From: Zavarzinella sp.
GTDB lineage: Bacteria > Planctomycetota > Planctomycetia > Gemmatales > Gemmataceae
DNA: 64,000 bases
Direction: 5' to 3'
Assembly: GCA_041399155.1 (NCBI GenBank)
Contig: JAWKTI010000002.1
Span: forward strand, 806,001 to 870,000
The notes under the pieces are model-generated. The model was not told the DNA's origin and made no database searches. It saw nothing but the letters and a program-made list of their open reading frames with translations. A program made the position numbers and the translations under genes. Shown here piece after piece: positions 1 through 10,448 of the stretch. Position 1 is the first letter of the stretch, and every line of letters begins with the position of its first letter.

Positions 1-2781
1 TGGATCGGTAGTGTTGTTCTTTTCCATCGTGCTGGAAGTCGAAGCTAGTCGGTACGTAGCAGATTGTACGATCAGTCTATGCAGGTGTTTCATGTCCCAC
101 CCACTGTCGATCAGTTCGCTCGCCAGCCAATCCAGCAGTTCTGGGTGGGTTGGTGGTTGGCCATTGCGACCAAAATCAAAGATAGTTGGAACAAGCGGTG
201 CACCAAAATGTCTTGTCCAGAGATGGTTGACAGCCACACGAGCAGTTAACGGGTTGCGACGATCAGTAATCCACTGTGCTAATGCGGTCCGACGGCCTGT
301 ACTTTGCGGTAAAAACTTTGGGGTAGGGTCGTCTGCACCGGAACTGCGAAACCGCGTTGCAGTCCAGCGTGCACCCACAAACTCTGGCAAACGATCCGTT
401 GGCTTCACATCCATTGTGAGTGCCGCTTCTGCTTTCTTCAGTGCCTCGTGCATCGATTGGACGGCTTTTGTGGCAACAGCCTGCTTATCTGGCGTTGCAA
501 CCCGCATATCGCTTTGGGCAATTACGAGAGCGTGTTTCGCTTTGGCAAATGATAGTTCGCGATCTGCAAGTATTGCAGTGTTATGTGAGGACTGTCTTTG
601 GGCAGGATCGGCGTTGGCCCAGATTGACTGCCATGCCTGCACACGTTTTTCTACCGCTTTCATTTCTGCACGTGCAACTGCTAAACCCGTTTCAGCAATC
701 TGCTGTTCAGCCTCCAACACTTCCACACCAGCGGAAGTGGCGACAGTGGCACCCTACAAATGCTGTAATTTGATCGATGGATCGAGTGGTGCCAATCGGA
801 ACTCGTGAATGGCAACCAGTGCATCAAAAGTCGAAATCTGCATGGCACCATTTTGCCGTGCTGCTGGTGTGGTGCAGGTGAGAACTACTTCTCCATTCAG
901 AGTGACATTGAGCAATCGGTCTCGAATTCGAACATTCAACGTATATTCTCGATTTAATGAAATCGGTAGTCGGCGCATTGCTGGTGCGGGTGGGTAGCTC
1001 CATTTACCAGCTACATTGGCGGCAGCCTGAATTTTCGCTTCACCCTGTGCCCCACTGACGTAAAGAAATTGTTCGTGGTAAGTGCTGTTCGTGTCTTTGT
1101 CAGGGTGGGCAGCAGCATCAAATCCTAAACCGATACTTCGCCATTTACTGCCCCCCATTATGGTGAACCGAATTGTGGCTTCAAAATCCTGTGGTACATC
1201 CGCCTGCAGGCGAATGACTGCACGGGTGGGGCCATCTAGTTTTTGCTCCAGCCGTTTGGCTGAATGCTGCCATTTTCCTCCGAAAAATTGCCAACGTTTC
1301 TCATCAAGTTTGTCAAAAGTATCAACCACAATTGGTTCTGGGACTTTTCCCGCTGGTGGGGATTGAGCAGTTTTTGCAGCGGGCTTTTTACTGGCTGCTT
1401 TCGCAACTTTCAGTTTTTCGTTGGCCACATTCAGTGCATTTTCTGCTACGTCCAGTTTTTGCCGAGCAGCGGTAAGGAATGTTTCTGTTACCCAGGCACG
1501 CCGTTCTGGTTGCCACGCTTCCAAGGGCAGATCAACTGTTTTGATTTCCGGCATTTCAGGTGCAATCAGGTTGGGTACGCCCGGAGTAATCGATTGCGAC
1601 TGATCAGGATTTTTTTCATCCCCACGCACGAACCGGTAGGTGGGTGTTTCCGGGTGGGCATCGAACACTCGAGGGATGCCATTCTTCTCCAAATCGTTTT
1701 CGCCAGGGACGACTTCCAGGCGGGCATGGTATGGCTCAAAGAAGGCTCGCATCTGGTAATATGCCCGTTGTGGGAATGGATCGTATTTGTGGTCGTGGCA
1801 GCGGACACAGTTCATTGTCAGGCCCAGAAAACCCTTACTGACATGCTCCACCGTTTCATCCATCCACTGGTGCCGATTGAACAGAAAATAATTGCGTGCC
1901 AGATAGCCTGTTGCCCGTAATTTTTTCAGGTCGTTGGGGTATAATTCATCGGCAGCTATCATCTGTCGAACCATTTCATCGTAAGAAATATTTGCGTTCA
2001 GCGATTCCATGATCCAGTCTCGCCAGTGCCAAAGATGCTTCTGGCTGTTGCGCAACTGGCTCCCCAACCCCCACCAATCACTATAGCGCCAGATATCCAT
2101 CCAGTGTCGAGCCCAGCGCTCTCCATGTCGGGGGCTACTTAATAGGCGATTGACTTCGCTTTCATACCAATGCTCACTTGTATCAGTCTGAACCCGCTGC
2201 AATTCTTCCAATGTGGGTGGCAGGCCAATCAAGTCCAGAGACAGTCGGCGTAAAAGAATCGCACGAGATGCTTCAGGTAGTGGGGTCAAGCCACGTTGTT
2301 CGTGCTGTTTGGCCACGAAGGCGTCAATCGGATTACGCACCCAATCCCTGCGTTCGAAGGTGGGCACAATTGGACGCGTAATCGGCTGAAATGCCCAGTG
2401 ATTTCTTGGGTCGGCTTCTGGTTTCTCATCTTTGGGATGTGGGGCACCTGCGAGAATCCATTGCCGTAGCAGGTCGATTTCAACTTGATTGAATGGAGAA
2501 CCTTCATGTGCTGGCGGCATCCGATCCACCATATCTTTGGGGCAACGCGGGCGATCAACTCACTCTCAGCAGGTTTTCCAGGCACCACCGCTGGGCCGGA
2601 GGTACCCTTTGATGGCCAGGTCGGCGGTATCCAGTCGTAACTTACCGTTCTGCTTCAACGCGCCGTGGCAGGCATAACACCGTGTCAGCAGTGGTTTCAC
2701 CTGCTTGAGATAGTCGATTTCGGCAGCACGCAGTGTCCCGGTCAGAACAAGGAAACTGATGACCAGAAAGTGGTATCGCAC
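1..2781 (-). pseudogene. DUF1549/DUF1553 secreted cytochrome-like protein, disrupted
   Basis: This is a planctomycete secreted protein of the PSCyt1-DUF1549-DUF1553 type, running off the left edge of the window. GTG at 2781 follows GGAG and opens a signal peptide ending near LRAAEI. A haem motif CYACH follows, then DUF1549 with a second haem motif CVRCH, a concanavalin-like segment (about 1300-750), and DUF1553 in the last 750 bases (FGAPLVPTIFDFGRNGQPP). The frame is broken three times: AAAGGGTACC near 2601-2610, CCAAAG near 2536 (one A missing against the family), and an in-frame TAG at 754-756 followed by more than 240 open codons of DUF1553. Function of the family is unproven; it is usually paired with DUF1501 proteins, as further along here. 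The lesions are either real decay or sequencing errors. Confidence 0.85.
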
Positions 2782-2826
2782 CGGAATACTCTCCAAATAT
2801 GAAGGTTCTCTCACGAATAAGGCCTT

Positions 2827-3870
2827 TTACTTCTTACCATGCAGTTCCAGCATCGTTTCCCCCATCGTGCGGCCGATGCGGTTGAACCAGATGGCACTGC
2901 CCAGGTAGTGGTAAGGTCGGTCCCCACCTGTCTTCTGCCATTGTTCCAGATTTTTCTGCCATGTGGGAAATAATTCTTCCGCTGCCTTATCCACCAGCAC
3001 ATCGGTGCGGATCGTCTTCACATTTCCGCGAAACTCCGGCACATCATTCATCGAAAGCTGGGCGTTCTGCACAATCAGCATCGCACCTTTGGCTGGTGCG
3101 GAGCCGTTCTGGCCCATCGCACCAATGACCACGGGTAATGTGGGGGTCTTGTATTCCTTGCGAATATCGTTGATCAGGTTTTTCATGTGGGTGGCGTATT
3201 CATTTTCCGCACCGTACTGGTCGTTCCAGCCTTGAAACCACACGAAACCGCTGATCACCGGCTTTTTCCCTTTCAATGTGGGGAACAGGGTATCTTTATT
3301 GGCCAGTGTATCGCTTACTTCCTTCAGCATCGCCCGATAGGAAGACCCATACGGTTCCAGAATCGACTCGTATGTGGGTAATGGATTCTGTTTTTTGCTC
3401 TTTTTGTTATTGTTCTGTGCCTGAGTTTTGGCTTTTTCCCACTCTGCAGTTAAGGTGGCTTTGTCTGGCATGCCAGATGATGGTGGGCGGAACAGTTTGA
3501 ACAGCGAATGCCCACCCCAGCACGTTTTGATTAGCAGGACAGGTTCTTCAAAGTGATTCCCCACCACGGTGCCAAATTCCAACTCAACTCCGGTGCGGTC
3601 GCGTGAACCATAGCCAATCGTCAGCCCACCGTGACGTTGCAGGAATTTCACATATACATCGTCCCGCACAATCCACTGATCATCCTTTCGCAGGTGGGCA
3701 AACAGGTTGGCAGTTTTTGGGTCGCGTGCCTGATGCTCGTACAAGGCGTTCGGTGCCTTCCCTTCCATGTTCGACTGACCCGCCAGAATATAAACACGGA
3801 CGATCTGCTCGTCTGCTGCATGCACCAGGGTGCCAATCAAAGTAACCACCAAACCACAAAGCCATTTCAT
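2827..3870 (-). CDS. sialate O-acetylesterase-like (SASA) carbohydrate esterase, secreted
   Basis: The protein is an SGNH-type carbohydrate esterase of the SASA family, expected to remove acetyl groups from sugars outside the cytoplasm. The nucleophile block GQSNMEG lies just after the signal peptide, and the conserved block with the catalytic histidine (HYLGSAIWFNRIG) is at the C-terminus. I start at the ATG at 3870, which opens the peptide MKWLCGLVVTLIGTLVHA and has GAGGAA at good spacing; an upstream start at 3906 would put 12 charged residues before the signal. It is 46 bases upstream of the disrupted DUF1549 gene on the same strand, so the two probably form an operon. Internal loops rich in N and K (around QAQNNNKKSKKQ) look like surface insertions. 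Confidence 0.85.
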   Translation of the reverse strand: MKWLCGLVVTLIGTLVHAADEQIVRVYILAGQSNMEGKAPNALYEHQARDPKTANLFAHLRKDDQWIVRDDVYVKFLQRHGGLTIGYGSRDRTGVELEFGTVVGNHFEEPVLLIKTCWGGHSLFKLFRPPSSGMPDKATLTAEWEKAKTQAQNNNKKSKKQNPLPTYESILEPYGSSYRAMLKEVSDTLANKDTLFPTLKGKKPVISGFVWFQGWNDQYGAENEYATHMKNLINDIRKEYKTPTLPVVIGAMGQNGSAPAKGAMLIVQNAQLSMNDVPEFRGNVKTIRTDVLVDKAAEELFPTWQKNLEQWQKTGGDRPYHYLGSAIWFNRIGRTMGETMLELHGKK

Positions 3871-4123
3871 ACCACTGTTCCTCATCTGGGAGAGATTTTT
3901 GAACATCTACTGTAACAGGATTTTCCCAGAAATGAAAACGATTTTCAGGAAAACCGAAATGGTGGCTGAAAAGGGCATCACCCCTAATTGGTTGATCAAT
4001 CAGTATGTGAAGATTAAGTAGCTTAACCAAAAGAAACTGACATGTAAGGTATCGCTGCTGTGTAGGGTACTAATGACCGATTAGCTGAATGGGGATTTAA
4101 TTTACCCGCGGTTACTGGATAGG

Positions 4124-5125
4124 TTACTTCTTGCCTGCTGGTTTTTCATAGAGGCAGGTAACACGAATTTGACGATCATGATGTGCGGTGACCACTTGCA
4201 AACTTTCCGGGTGCAGATCCATATCACGGGAAGTGTTCGGCAACTTCAGGCGATGAAATACCTTTTCGTCTTCTGCCTTCCAGAAAACCAGAAAGCCACC
4301 GCCACTACCGCCAGTTGCACATACCAGCGAGCCATCCGGGAGATAAAACACATTCCACCCGATACCTTTGACGGTAGCATCGGTGTGGGTTTTGACTTTT
4401 TTACCGGATTCCCAGTTAAACTGCAGGACTACCGGTTCGTTTACCGCACCGAGTGGATTGGTTGCTTTATGTAACCCACTGCAGGCAATGTGTTTACGGT
4501 CTGGACTGATCGCCAGCGACCGCACCCCACCATAGCGGACGCCCTGCGATTTATCCGTCATGAGTTCTTTGGCATCGAATGATCTTACCAGTTTTCCGGT
4601 AGTGATTTCCCACTGATGAATATTTCCGACCAGATCGCCTGAAAGCAACCATTTTCCATCCGGATGAAAAATGGCACTGTAGACATCGGATTGATGCCCA
4701 GAAAATGTCTGAATCAGTTTGTAATCAGACACATTCCATAATTTTACCAGGCCATCGTTCCCGGTACTAACCAGATATTTTCCGTCTGAGCTGAAGCTTA
4801 CCGCACGCACCCAGCCAGTGTGGGCTTTGATTGCTTTGAGAGGAACCTGTTTCTCCTGAAGAGTATTCCAGAAAATAATCGTGTCGTCGCAGCCAGCGCT
4901 GACAAAAAAGTCCCCACTGGGATGAACAGCGATATCGTTTACCCAGCTTTCGTGCGCCTGCCATGTGATATGTTTTCCGGTAGCGATTTCCCATCGCTGG
5001 AGAGAGTAGTCTTCAGCACTCGAAAATAGATAGCGGTTTTTCGGATCGAACGCACAGGAAATCAATGGGCTGGTATATTTCCATGTCGAAGAGATCGATG
5101 CTTTTTTCGGATCCGCCGTTAACAT
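4124..5125 (-). CDS. WD40 repeat protein
   Basis: A 333-residue beta-propeller built of WD40 repeats. At least five repeats are legible, with typical endings such as GDFFVSAGCDDTIIFWN, GKYLVSTGNDGLVKLWN and GKWLLSGDLVGNIHQWE. There is no signal peptide, so it should be cytoplasmic, unlike the neighbouring DUF1501 and DUF1549/1553 products. ATG at 5125 is preceded by GGAGAAAAC. It lies 60 bases downstream of the DUF1501 gene in the same direction. In planctomycetes, DUF1549/DUF1553, DUF1501 and WD40 genes commonly travel together, and this block follows that pattern. The specific partner is unknown. Confidence 0.85.
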   Translation of the reverse strand: MLTADPKKASISSTWKYTSPLISCAFDPKNRYLFSSAEDYSLQRWEIATGKHITWQAHESWVNDIAVHPSGDFFVSAGCDDTIIFWNTLQEKQVPLKAIKAHTGWVRAVSFSSDGKYLVSTGNDGLVKLWNVSDYKLIQTFSGHQSDVYSAIFHPDGKWLLSGDLVGNIHQWEITTGKLVRSFDAKELMTDKSQGVRYGGVRSLAISPDRKHIACSGLHKATNPLGAVNEPVVLQFNWESGKKVKTHTDATVKGIGWNVFYLPDGSLVCATGGSGGGFLVFWKAEDEKVFHRLKLPNTSRDMDLHPESLQVVTAHHDRQIRVTCLYEKPAGKK

Positions 5126-5185
5126 GTTTTCTCCGGAGCAGTGGGATATTCTTCAAAATGTAACATTTCGGGCAACAAACTAACT

Positions 5186-6457
5186 TCAGGCAATTAATTC
5201 TCGAATTGGCTTGTAAGCCGGATCGGCCATTGGAATTGGTCTGCCACCGATGTCAAACGAGCCTTCCGAATCAAGCCCCAAAGCGCACAGATAGGTGTGA
5301 AACAAATGCCCATGGTTTACTTCCCGATCGATCACGCTGGTGCCATTTGCGTTCGTTTTTCCAATGACAGCACCTGGTGTGATTTTGGCTCCACCCAGAC
5401 AGATCGACCAGGCATTGCCCCAGTGATCGCGACCATAGTTGGCATTAATGCGTGGCGTTCGGCCAAATTCAGACATCACAACAACCAACGTGCTGTCCAG
5501 CATGCCCCGCTCATGTAAATCGGTGATTAAAGCAGAAAACGCACGATCAAATTCACCTACCTGTTCCAGATGAAAATTGAAGTTTTCGTTGTGAGTATCG
5601 TAATTGGAATGCGATGTCTGGACAAATGTAATCCCATTTTCCAATAATCTTCTGGCCATCAGCAGATGTTTACCCAGTTCATCAGTGCCATAGCGATCCT
5701 GATCTTTGGCTGATTCCTTCGATACATCGAAGACATCTCGTTGTTTCATCAATTCCATTGCAGATTCATAACTGTATGCATAAACATCCGTCTCTGCGGT
5801 GCGGCGACGCTGAGCGAACCGGTCGTTCACTTTGCGACGGAAGTCATTTCGCGATATGTCCAGTTCTTCAGTGAGGTTTGCAGGTCGAGCAGAGTTCTTT
5901 GGCGGTCCGTTCACCCCGATGCTGGCAAATTTCGGCCCGAGGTAAGCGGCATCGTTTCCACGTCCTCCACCGGGGATGATAATGTGCCCAGGTAGTGGAT
6001 TGGAAGTATCTTCCAAAGCGCGGGCACAGACTGCTCCAATGGTAGGCAGTGATACCCCAGGTGTTTCGTTTCGACCATGCAGCATTTGATAGCGACCTTT
6101 GCCATGATCGCCGTTTTTGGTATTGATGCTGCGAATAAGAGCAAGCTTGCCCATATGTTTGGCAGTTTCAGGAAGAAGCTCCGAAATATGCACCCCAGGG
6201 ATAGCAGTCGGGATCGCCCGAAATGGACCACCAGTATCGGTCTTCGGTTTCGGGTCCCAGCTTTCCAACTGGCTCAATCCGCCGGACATATAAATTACCA
6301 AAACTCGCTTCTGATCCTTCGCCAGTTTTGCCGCCATCGCAGGTTGCGTTAGTGCACCTAACCCACCAACGACAAAACTTCCTGCTATCCCACCGAGAAA
6401 TTGCCGTCTGGCGATCTTGTGATCGGCAGTACTGCATGGTTTACGCAGATTGAACAT
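5186..6457 (-). CDS. DUF1501 family protein, Tat-exported
   Basis: A sulfatase-like, alkaline-phosphatase-fold protein of family DUF1501 without proven activity. The N-terminus carries a twin-arginine signal (RRQFLGGIAGSFVVGG followed by an Ala-rich cleavage region), so the folded protein should be exported by Tat; a tatC gene lies at 57147. Family blocks visible include VLVIYMSGGLSQLESWDPKP, DHGKGRYQMLHGRNETPG, LVVVMSEFGRTPRIN and NHGHLFHTYLCALGL. I choose ATG at 6457 because AAAGGA sits six bases before it; in-frame ATGs at 6463 and 6472 are possible. The start lies 19 bases after the stop of the DUF1549/1553 gene, so the two are co-transcribed, the standard planctomycete pair. Confidence 0.88.
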   Translation of the reverse strand: MFNLRKPCSTADHKIARRQFLGGIAGSFVVGGLGALTQPAMAAKLAKDQKRVLVIYMSGGLSQLESWDPKPKTDTGGPFRAIPTAIPGVHISELLPETAKHMGKLALIRSINTKNGDHGKGRYQMLHGRNETPGVSLPTIGAVCARALEDTSNPLPGHIIIPGGGRGNDAAYLGPKFASIGVNGPPKNSARPANLTEELDISRNDFRRKVNDRFAQRRRTAETDVYAYSYESAMELMKQRDVFDVSKESAKDQDRYGTDELGKHLLMARRLLENGITFVQTSHSNYDTHNENFNFHLEQVGEFDRAFSALITDLHERGMLDSTLVVVMSEFGRTPRINANYGRDHWGNAWSICLGGAKITPGAVIGKTNANGTSVIDREVNHGHLFHTYLCALGLDSEGSFDIGGRPIPMADPAYKPIRELIA

Positions 6458-6475
6458 TGTCATTCCTTTCAATTA

Positions 6476-8641
6476 TTAATGCTGGAATCGAAACTCGCTG
6501 GATGTTAATAGTGCCCACACTAACTCCTGAATAGCGGCTGTCCGATCTTTATCCCGTGGCTTCAGGTACGCTGCGACATCTGCTACTTCGTCCTTTGTCG
6601 GACGACGAGTGAATACGCTGATATACAATTCATTGGCAAGCAGTTCGTTTGTAGTTTTCTTCAACAGACGGTCAGTTAAATTACCACCAGCCGGTGTCAG
6701 CAGGCTTCGCAATTCATTCCCGTTGGCAAAAAACAACGCTTGTTCGGCAGTTGCAAAGAAATCTGTCTGCGGTTGTGCCGCACCATGTCCAAACAGAGAG
6801 ATGAATGTTTTTTCATTTGGAAGCAACTTGGTGTAAACATCATCTTCAATTGCTTTTGACCGCGATTTTATTTTCGATGGATCTTTGAAGTCTTCAGGTT
6901 TGAATGGTGATTTTTTATCAATTGCGACAGTGGATACCGTGCGCTGGCGATCAATTGCCCCAGTTGCTTGGAGTACACTCCATGTCAATTGTTCCGGGGT
7001 CATCGGTTCCACAATGCCAATCTGGAATTGTTCAGACCAGTATTGGGTCAGTAAATCATAAGCTGCGTTGAATGCTTCCTTCTCTTTAACTGATAACTGA
7101 TCGCTTCTTTTGTTACTGAGTTGTTCAAACTTCAAGCGATATTCATCAAGAGCTTTGATTGCTTCAATTCGTTTGTGAATAGCACTCACTATGAGGTTCT
7201 GTTCATCGTTCTTCTTCGACAGTGGGGCCAGTTTCTTTGCGCGATCCTCCACAACTTGTTGAAGTGAAACACGCTCAGTGGTCAACTCTTTAAAGGTCTG
7301 GTTCGCGTTGGTTAATTTTTCTGCTGTTGGTTTCTGTTTAGAATTGATTATTGCCTTGGCAGCGCGGATCTCTTCGTTTAATTTCGTTAATTTTTTGTTA
7401 GGTTCAAACCACTCATCATAAGCTTTTTGAAAAAGTGAATCACGTTCTGCTTGTATTTTTTTCTGAACGGCCAGTTCCGTTTCTAGCCTGGTGAGCAACG
7501 GGGCAGTCGATTTTATTTCTGCGATTTGCTCATTCGGGAGGAGCACCGATCGCTGGTAAGTATTGGTGAGGGCGATTTGCCGAAGAAATGATTTGATATC
7601 AAAATTCATTTCAGCAAATTCTGCCGCAAGTAAGTTCAACAATTCCGGATGAGAAGGTGGATTGTCCGCGTGGTGTAAATCGAGCGGATGCACAATCCCT
7701 CGTCCAAGCATCATCGCCCACAGCCGGTTTACAATATTGCGGCGAAAAGCGTGATTGTCGCCTTTCAAGGTGAATTCTTTCAGTTGATTTCGGCGACTGT
7801 ATTTCGGAATGGGAAGCAAGTTTGGCTTCGTTTTGTCTGGTGGTACCGCATACTCTTCCCCCGTTTTGAAAACAGGTTCAGTGATTTCCAGCTCCCCGGG
7901 TAAACGAGGCCGAGTTTCACCCTCTTCTGAGGTAAACACGGATTTGAAATCGGCATCCCCATCTGCCTTTTCTGCAATGATTGGTGGTTTCTTTTTATCC
8001 GGTTGAAAGAGATAGGTTCGATTCACAAAAGCAAAGATGCCGTAGTAATCTGCCTGAAAATAGTCATCAATCAGTGGGTGATCGTGACATTGAGCACATT
8101 GGAGGTCGAGTCCGAAAAAAATCCGCCCAATATCTCGAGTCAGCAAATGAGGTTCTGCGGTGCGGGACACAATAAAACCAGTAGGCCCAACAGTTTTCTG
8201 GTCAATTCCATCAGCACCGAATAGATCCGCAGCGATCTGATTCCAGGGTTTGTTGTTACGGACACTGGAAGTGAGATAATCGGTCCATTCAGCGGTTGTC
8301 ACCCGGCGTTCCATCAGGGTGAGGCCGAGCATGTTGGCCATATGACGGACATATTGCTCCGTGGAGAGCAGTTCGTCAATCAAACGTGCTCTTTTGTGCT
8401 GAGAGTCATCCTCAAAAAACTGCCTGGCTTGATCTGCCGATGGGATCATTCCGGTCAGATCGAGATAAACTCGTCGCGCAAATTCTTCATCGGTAGTAAG
8501 TGGTGCCGCCGGACCAGTCCGACTGGCATCAATGATCTGATCGATACGAACATGGAGTGGGTCTGCCGCGTCGATTGATCGTGGTGTTGCAGTGCAAACT
8601 GCAATAAGCAGGAGGCTGCTGACTTTGAACCATGTCAACAT
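6476..8641 (-). CDS. DUF1549/DUF1553 secreted cytochrome-like protein with coiled coil
   Basis: Secreted planctomycete protein of about 720 residues. A signal peptide (LLLIAVCTATPRSIDA) leads to DUF1549 (DEEFARRVYLDLTGMIPS), a single haem-type motif CAQCH, then DUF1553 starting near NHAFRRNIVNRLWAMMLGRG. Between two DUF1553 blocks lies an unusual, about 150-residue, charged helical stretch (ETELAVQKKIQAERDSLF onward to EYRLKFEQL), a likely coiled coil. The C-terminus (TNELLANELYISVFTRRPT...LLTSSEFRFQH) is typical of the family and intact. ATG at 8641 is chosen over GTG at 8653. It is the first gene of an operon with the DUF1501 gene 19 bases downstream and probably the WD40 gene. Confidence 0.87.
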   Translation of the reverse strand: MLTWFKVSSLLLIAVCTATPRSIDAADPLHVRIDQIIDASRTGPAAPLTTDEEFARRVYLDLTGMIPSADQARQFFEDDSQHKRARLIDELLSTEQYVRHMANMLGLTLMERRVTTAEWTDYLTSSVRNNKPWNQIAADLFGADGIDQKTVGPTGFIVSRTAEPHLLTRDIGRIFFGLDLQCAQCHDHPLIDDYFQADYYGIFAFVNRTYLFQPDKKKPPIIAEKADGDADFKSVFTSEEGETRPRLPGELEITEPVFKTGEEYAVPPDKTKPNLLPIPKYSRRNQLKEFTLKGDNHAFRRNIVNRLWAMMLGRGIVHPLDLHHADNPPSHPELLNLLAAEFAEMNFDIKSFLRQIALTNTYQRSVLLPNEQIAEIKSTAPLLTRLETELAVQKKIQAERDSLFQKAYDEWFEPNKKLTKLNEEIRAAKAIINSKQKPTAEKLTNANQTFKELTTERVSLQQVVEDRAKKLAPLSKKNDEQNLIVSAIHKRIEAIKALDEYRLKFEQLSNKRSDQLSVKEKEAFNAAYDLLTQYWSEQFQIGIVEPMTPEQLTWSVLQATGAIDRQRTVSTVAIDKKSPFKPEDFKDPSKIKSRSKAIEDDVYTKLLPNEKTFISLFGHGAAQPQTDFFATAEQALFFANGNELRSLLTPAGGNLTDRLLKKTTNELLANELYISVFTRRPTKDEVADVAAYLKPRDKDRTAAIQELVWALLTSSEFRFQH

Positions 8642-8917
8642 CGTCGATTCCACTGGAAGGCCAGGCGAGAAATTAAGGTAGGAACACTCTTGTTTGAATG
8701 TTTGTTAGATGTTACTTCCATTTTCATACTCCGTCAACGATTATTTACTTGATCGGCACAAAATTACTGACTTTTCATCGCTGTGACGTGCCTGATGGGC
8801 TGTTTTTATGGACAAGTGAGCGGTTTTTCCGGATTCGATATCTTTTGGTATTGGCTCCTCTATCGATGCGAAGCCAGTGTAATCAAACCCTTAAATGACA
8901 CATTACCCAAGGCACGT

Positions 8918-9949
8918 TTACTGATTTTTTGCATTGAATCTTCGCGTGCGCTGTTGCAGGCGTACGATTTCATCGGCCATGCCCACTACCAGCAGTGTGC
9001 TGCCAGCTTCAATGGTGACGTCACAGTCCGGGTTGAAAATCGTATCACCAGCTGGTTGATGTAAAGTGATAACCACTACCTTCAAATCAATACCGATTCC
9101 AGCATCCTTGAGGCTTCTGCCTACAAAAGGACTGCCAACAGCGACGCCTACCTCCTCAATGCGATAACTTTCGGTTTTGTGGCTACTTGCCTGTTCAAAG
9201 AAGAGATGAACAGTTGGGCGCAAAACAGCCTGTGCGACACGGTGCCCGCCAATCACATATGGTGCTACCACGTGATTTGCACCGACTCTTTTGAGTTTTG
9301 CTTCCGAATTCTCGCTTTCTGCTCGGGAAATTAATTGGAGTTTGGTATTCATCGACCGAGCAGTGAGGATTACATAAAGGTTGTCTGCATCCGAGGGAAG
9401 CAGGCTGACAAGGGACCTTGCTGTGGGGAGGTGTGCCTTGGCCAGAACTTCATCTGAAGTACAATCACCCACCAGCGGTACACCTGATTCAAAATTAATC
9501 TCATCGAGCCGTTTCAGATCACGGTCGATCACGACATAGGGGAGATGATTTCGTTCGAATTCCTCACATACCATTCGGCCCATTCGACCAGCTCCACATA
9601 CAATAATGTGGTCATTCATCTCTTCCAGAGCTCGGGTCATGCGACTCTCCTTGATTGCTTTGCGAATATCCAGGCTGATGATGCTGCGAACAATTTCAGT
9701 AGCGATGTAAAATAGTGTGAAAATCCCAAGAAAAGAAAAACAAATTGTAAATAACCGCCCCGTATCTCTGAGTGGATGAACTTCACTGTATCCCAGTGTT
9801 GTCAGCGTGATGGCTGACATATACAACGCATCCAGCCAGGACCACTGAGGCCCACCGATCAGCTTGTAACCGATGGTGCCAATCAGAATCAGAATGAATG
9901 GCAACGAAATCGCAAATACCTGTCGGCGGCTGAGGAGGCGCTGAATCAT
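8918..9949 (-). CDS. RCK-type potassium channel (two-TM, TrkA-N/TrkA-C)
   Basis: A 343-residue ion channel with an N-terminal membrane segment (about residues 13-30), a pore loop with filter T51-L-G-Y-S-E56, a second membrane helix (about 64-88), then a cytoplasmic regulatory half. That half starts with a Rossmann RCK domain (HIIVCGAGRMGRMVCEEFER, GxGxxG motif; acidic residue in VVIDRD) and ends with a TrkA-C domain (about 260-335). It resembles MthK-type channels gated by a ligand bound to RCK rings in the cytoplasm. The filter has Ser55 where most K+ channels have Gly (GYGD or GYGE). It stands alone, not in an operon; the upstream sequence is an integrase remnant on the other strand. Confidence 0.9.
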   Translation of the reverse strand: MIQRLLSRRQVFAISLPFILILIGTIGYKLIGGPQWSWLDALYMSAITLTTLGYSEVHPLRDTGRLFTICFSFLGIFTLFYIATEIVRSIISLDIRKAIKESRMTRALEEMNDHIIVCGAGRMGRMVCEEFERNHLPYVVIDRDLKRLDEINFESGVPLVGDCTSDEVLAKAHLPTARSLVSLLPSDADNLYVILTARSMNTKLQLISRAESENSEAKLKRVGANHVVAPYVIGGHRVAQAVLRPTVHLFFEQASSHKTESYRIEEVGVAVGSPFVGRSLKDAGIGIDLKVVVITLHQPAGDTIFNPDCDVTIEAGSTLLVVGMADEIVRLQQRTRRFNAKNQ

Positions 9950-10050
9950 CGGTTCATTGCTCTGGTCAGAAAAGGAGGTGCGAAATGATTCTGTATTTGT
10001 TTCAAGCTCATCTTCAAGTCTGAATTTTGGTTAGAGCCGCTACAGCTTGA

Positions 10051-10416
10051 CCCGAACATCGTGCAACAGAATTGGTGAGGCAAGTTCCTGAGCACGTCGC
10101 CAGTGCTTGGATAGGTCACTCGATTGCAGTTGCTGATACACACTACTGGCAGGTAACTGATGAAGACTACGAACAAGCACTGGCAGGTGCAGAGCAAGCG
10201 AAGCAAAATGCGAAGCAGTCAGTTACTGAGTGGTATCGTCAGGAACAGAATTCGCAAATTGATGGTAATAGTAAAAACTTGGAAAATCCCGATGAATTAC
10301 GGGTTGATTCGAAATGTGATGAGAAAAGTACACATTTGAATACCTCCCCAAGAGGGACGCTGTTCGTAACAAAACTACTCTTATTCATCATTAAGCGAGC
10401 AGCAAAATGTATTTGA
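10051..10416 (+). pseudogene. tyrosine recombinase (integrase) C-terminal remnant
   Basis: The open frame from 10051 begins in the C-terminal catalytic part of a phage-type integrase: RATELVRQVPEHVASAWIGH, then the region with the conserved His and the catalytic Tyr (HYWQVTDEDYEQAL). The first two thirds of the enzyme, with the first catalytic Arg and the core-binding domain, are absent, and an in-frame stop sits just upstream (10048). The rest of the frame is a hydrophilic tail. It is a dead fragment of an integrase, marking the left side of the mobile-DNA stretch at 10-20 kb. Confidence 0.75.
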
Positions 10417-10448
10417 TTCCCAGATTAATTTGTTTCAGCAATGATGGT

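Noticed and set aside
11..808. A 265-codon plus-strand frame at the left edge
   Set aside because: It is antisense to the DUF1553 part of the minus-strand gene, which has clear family motifs.
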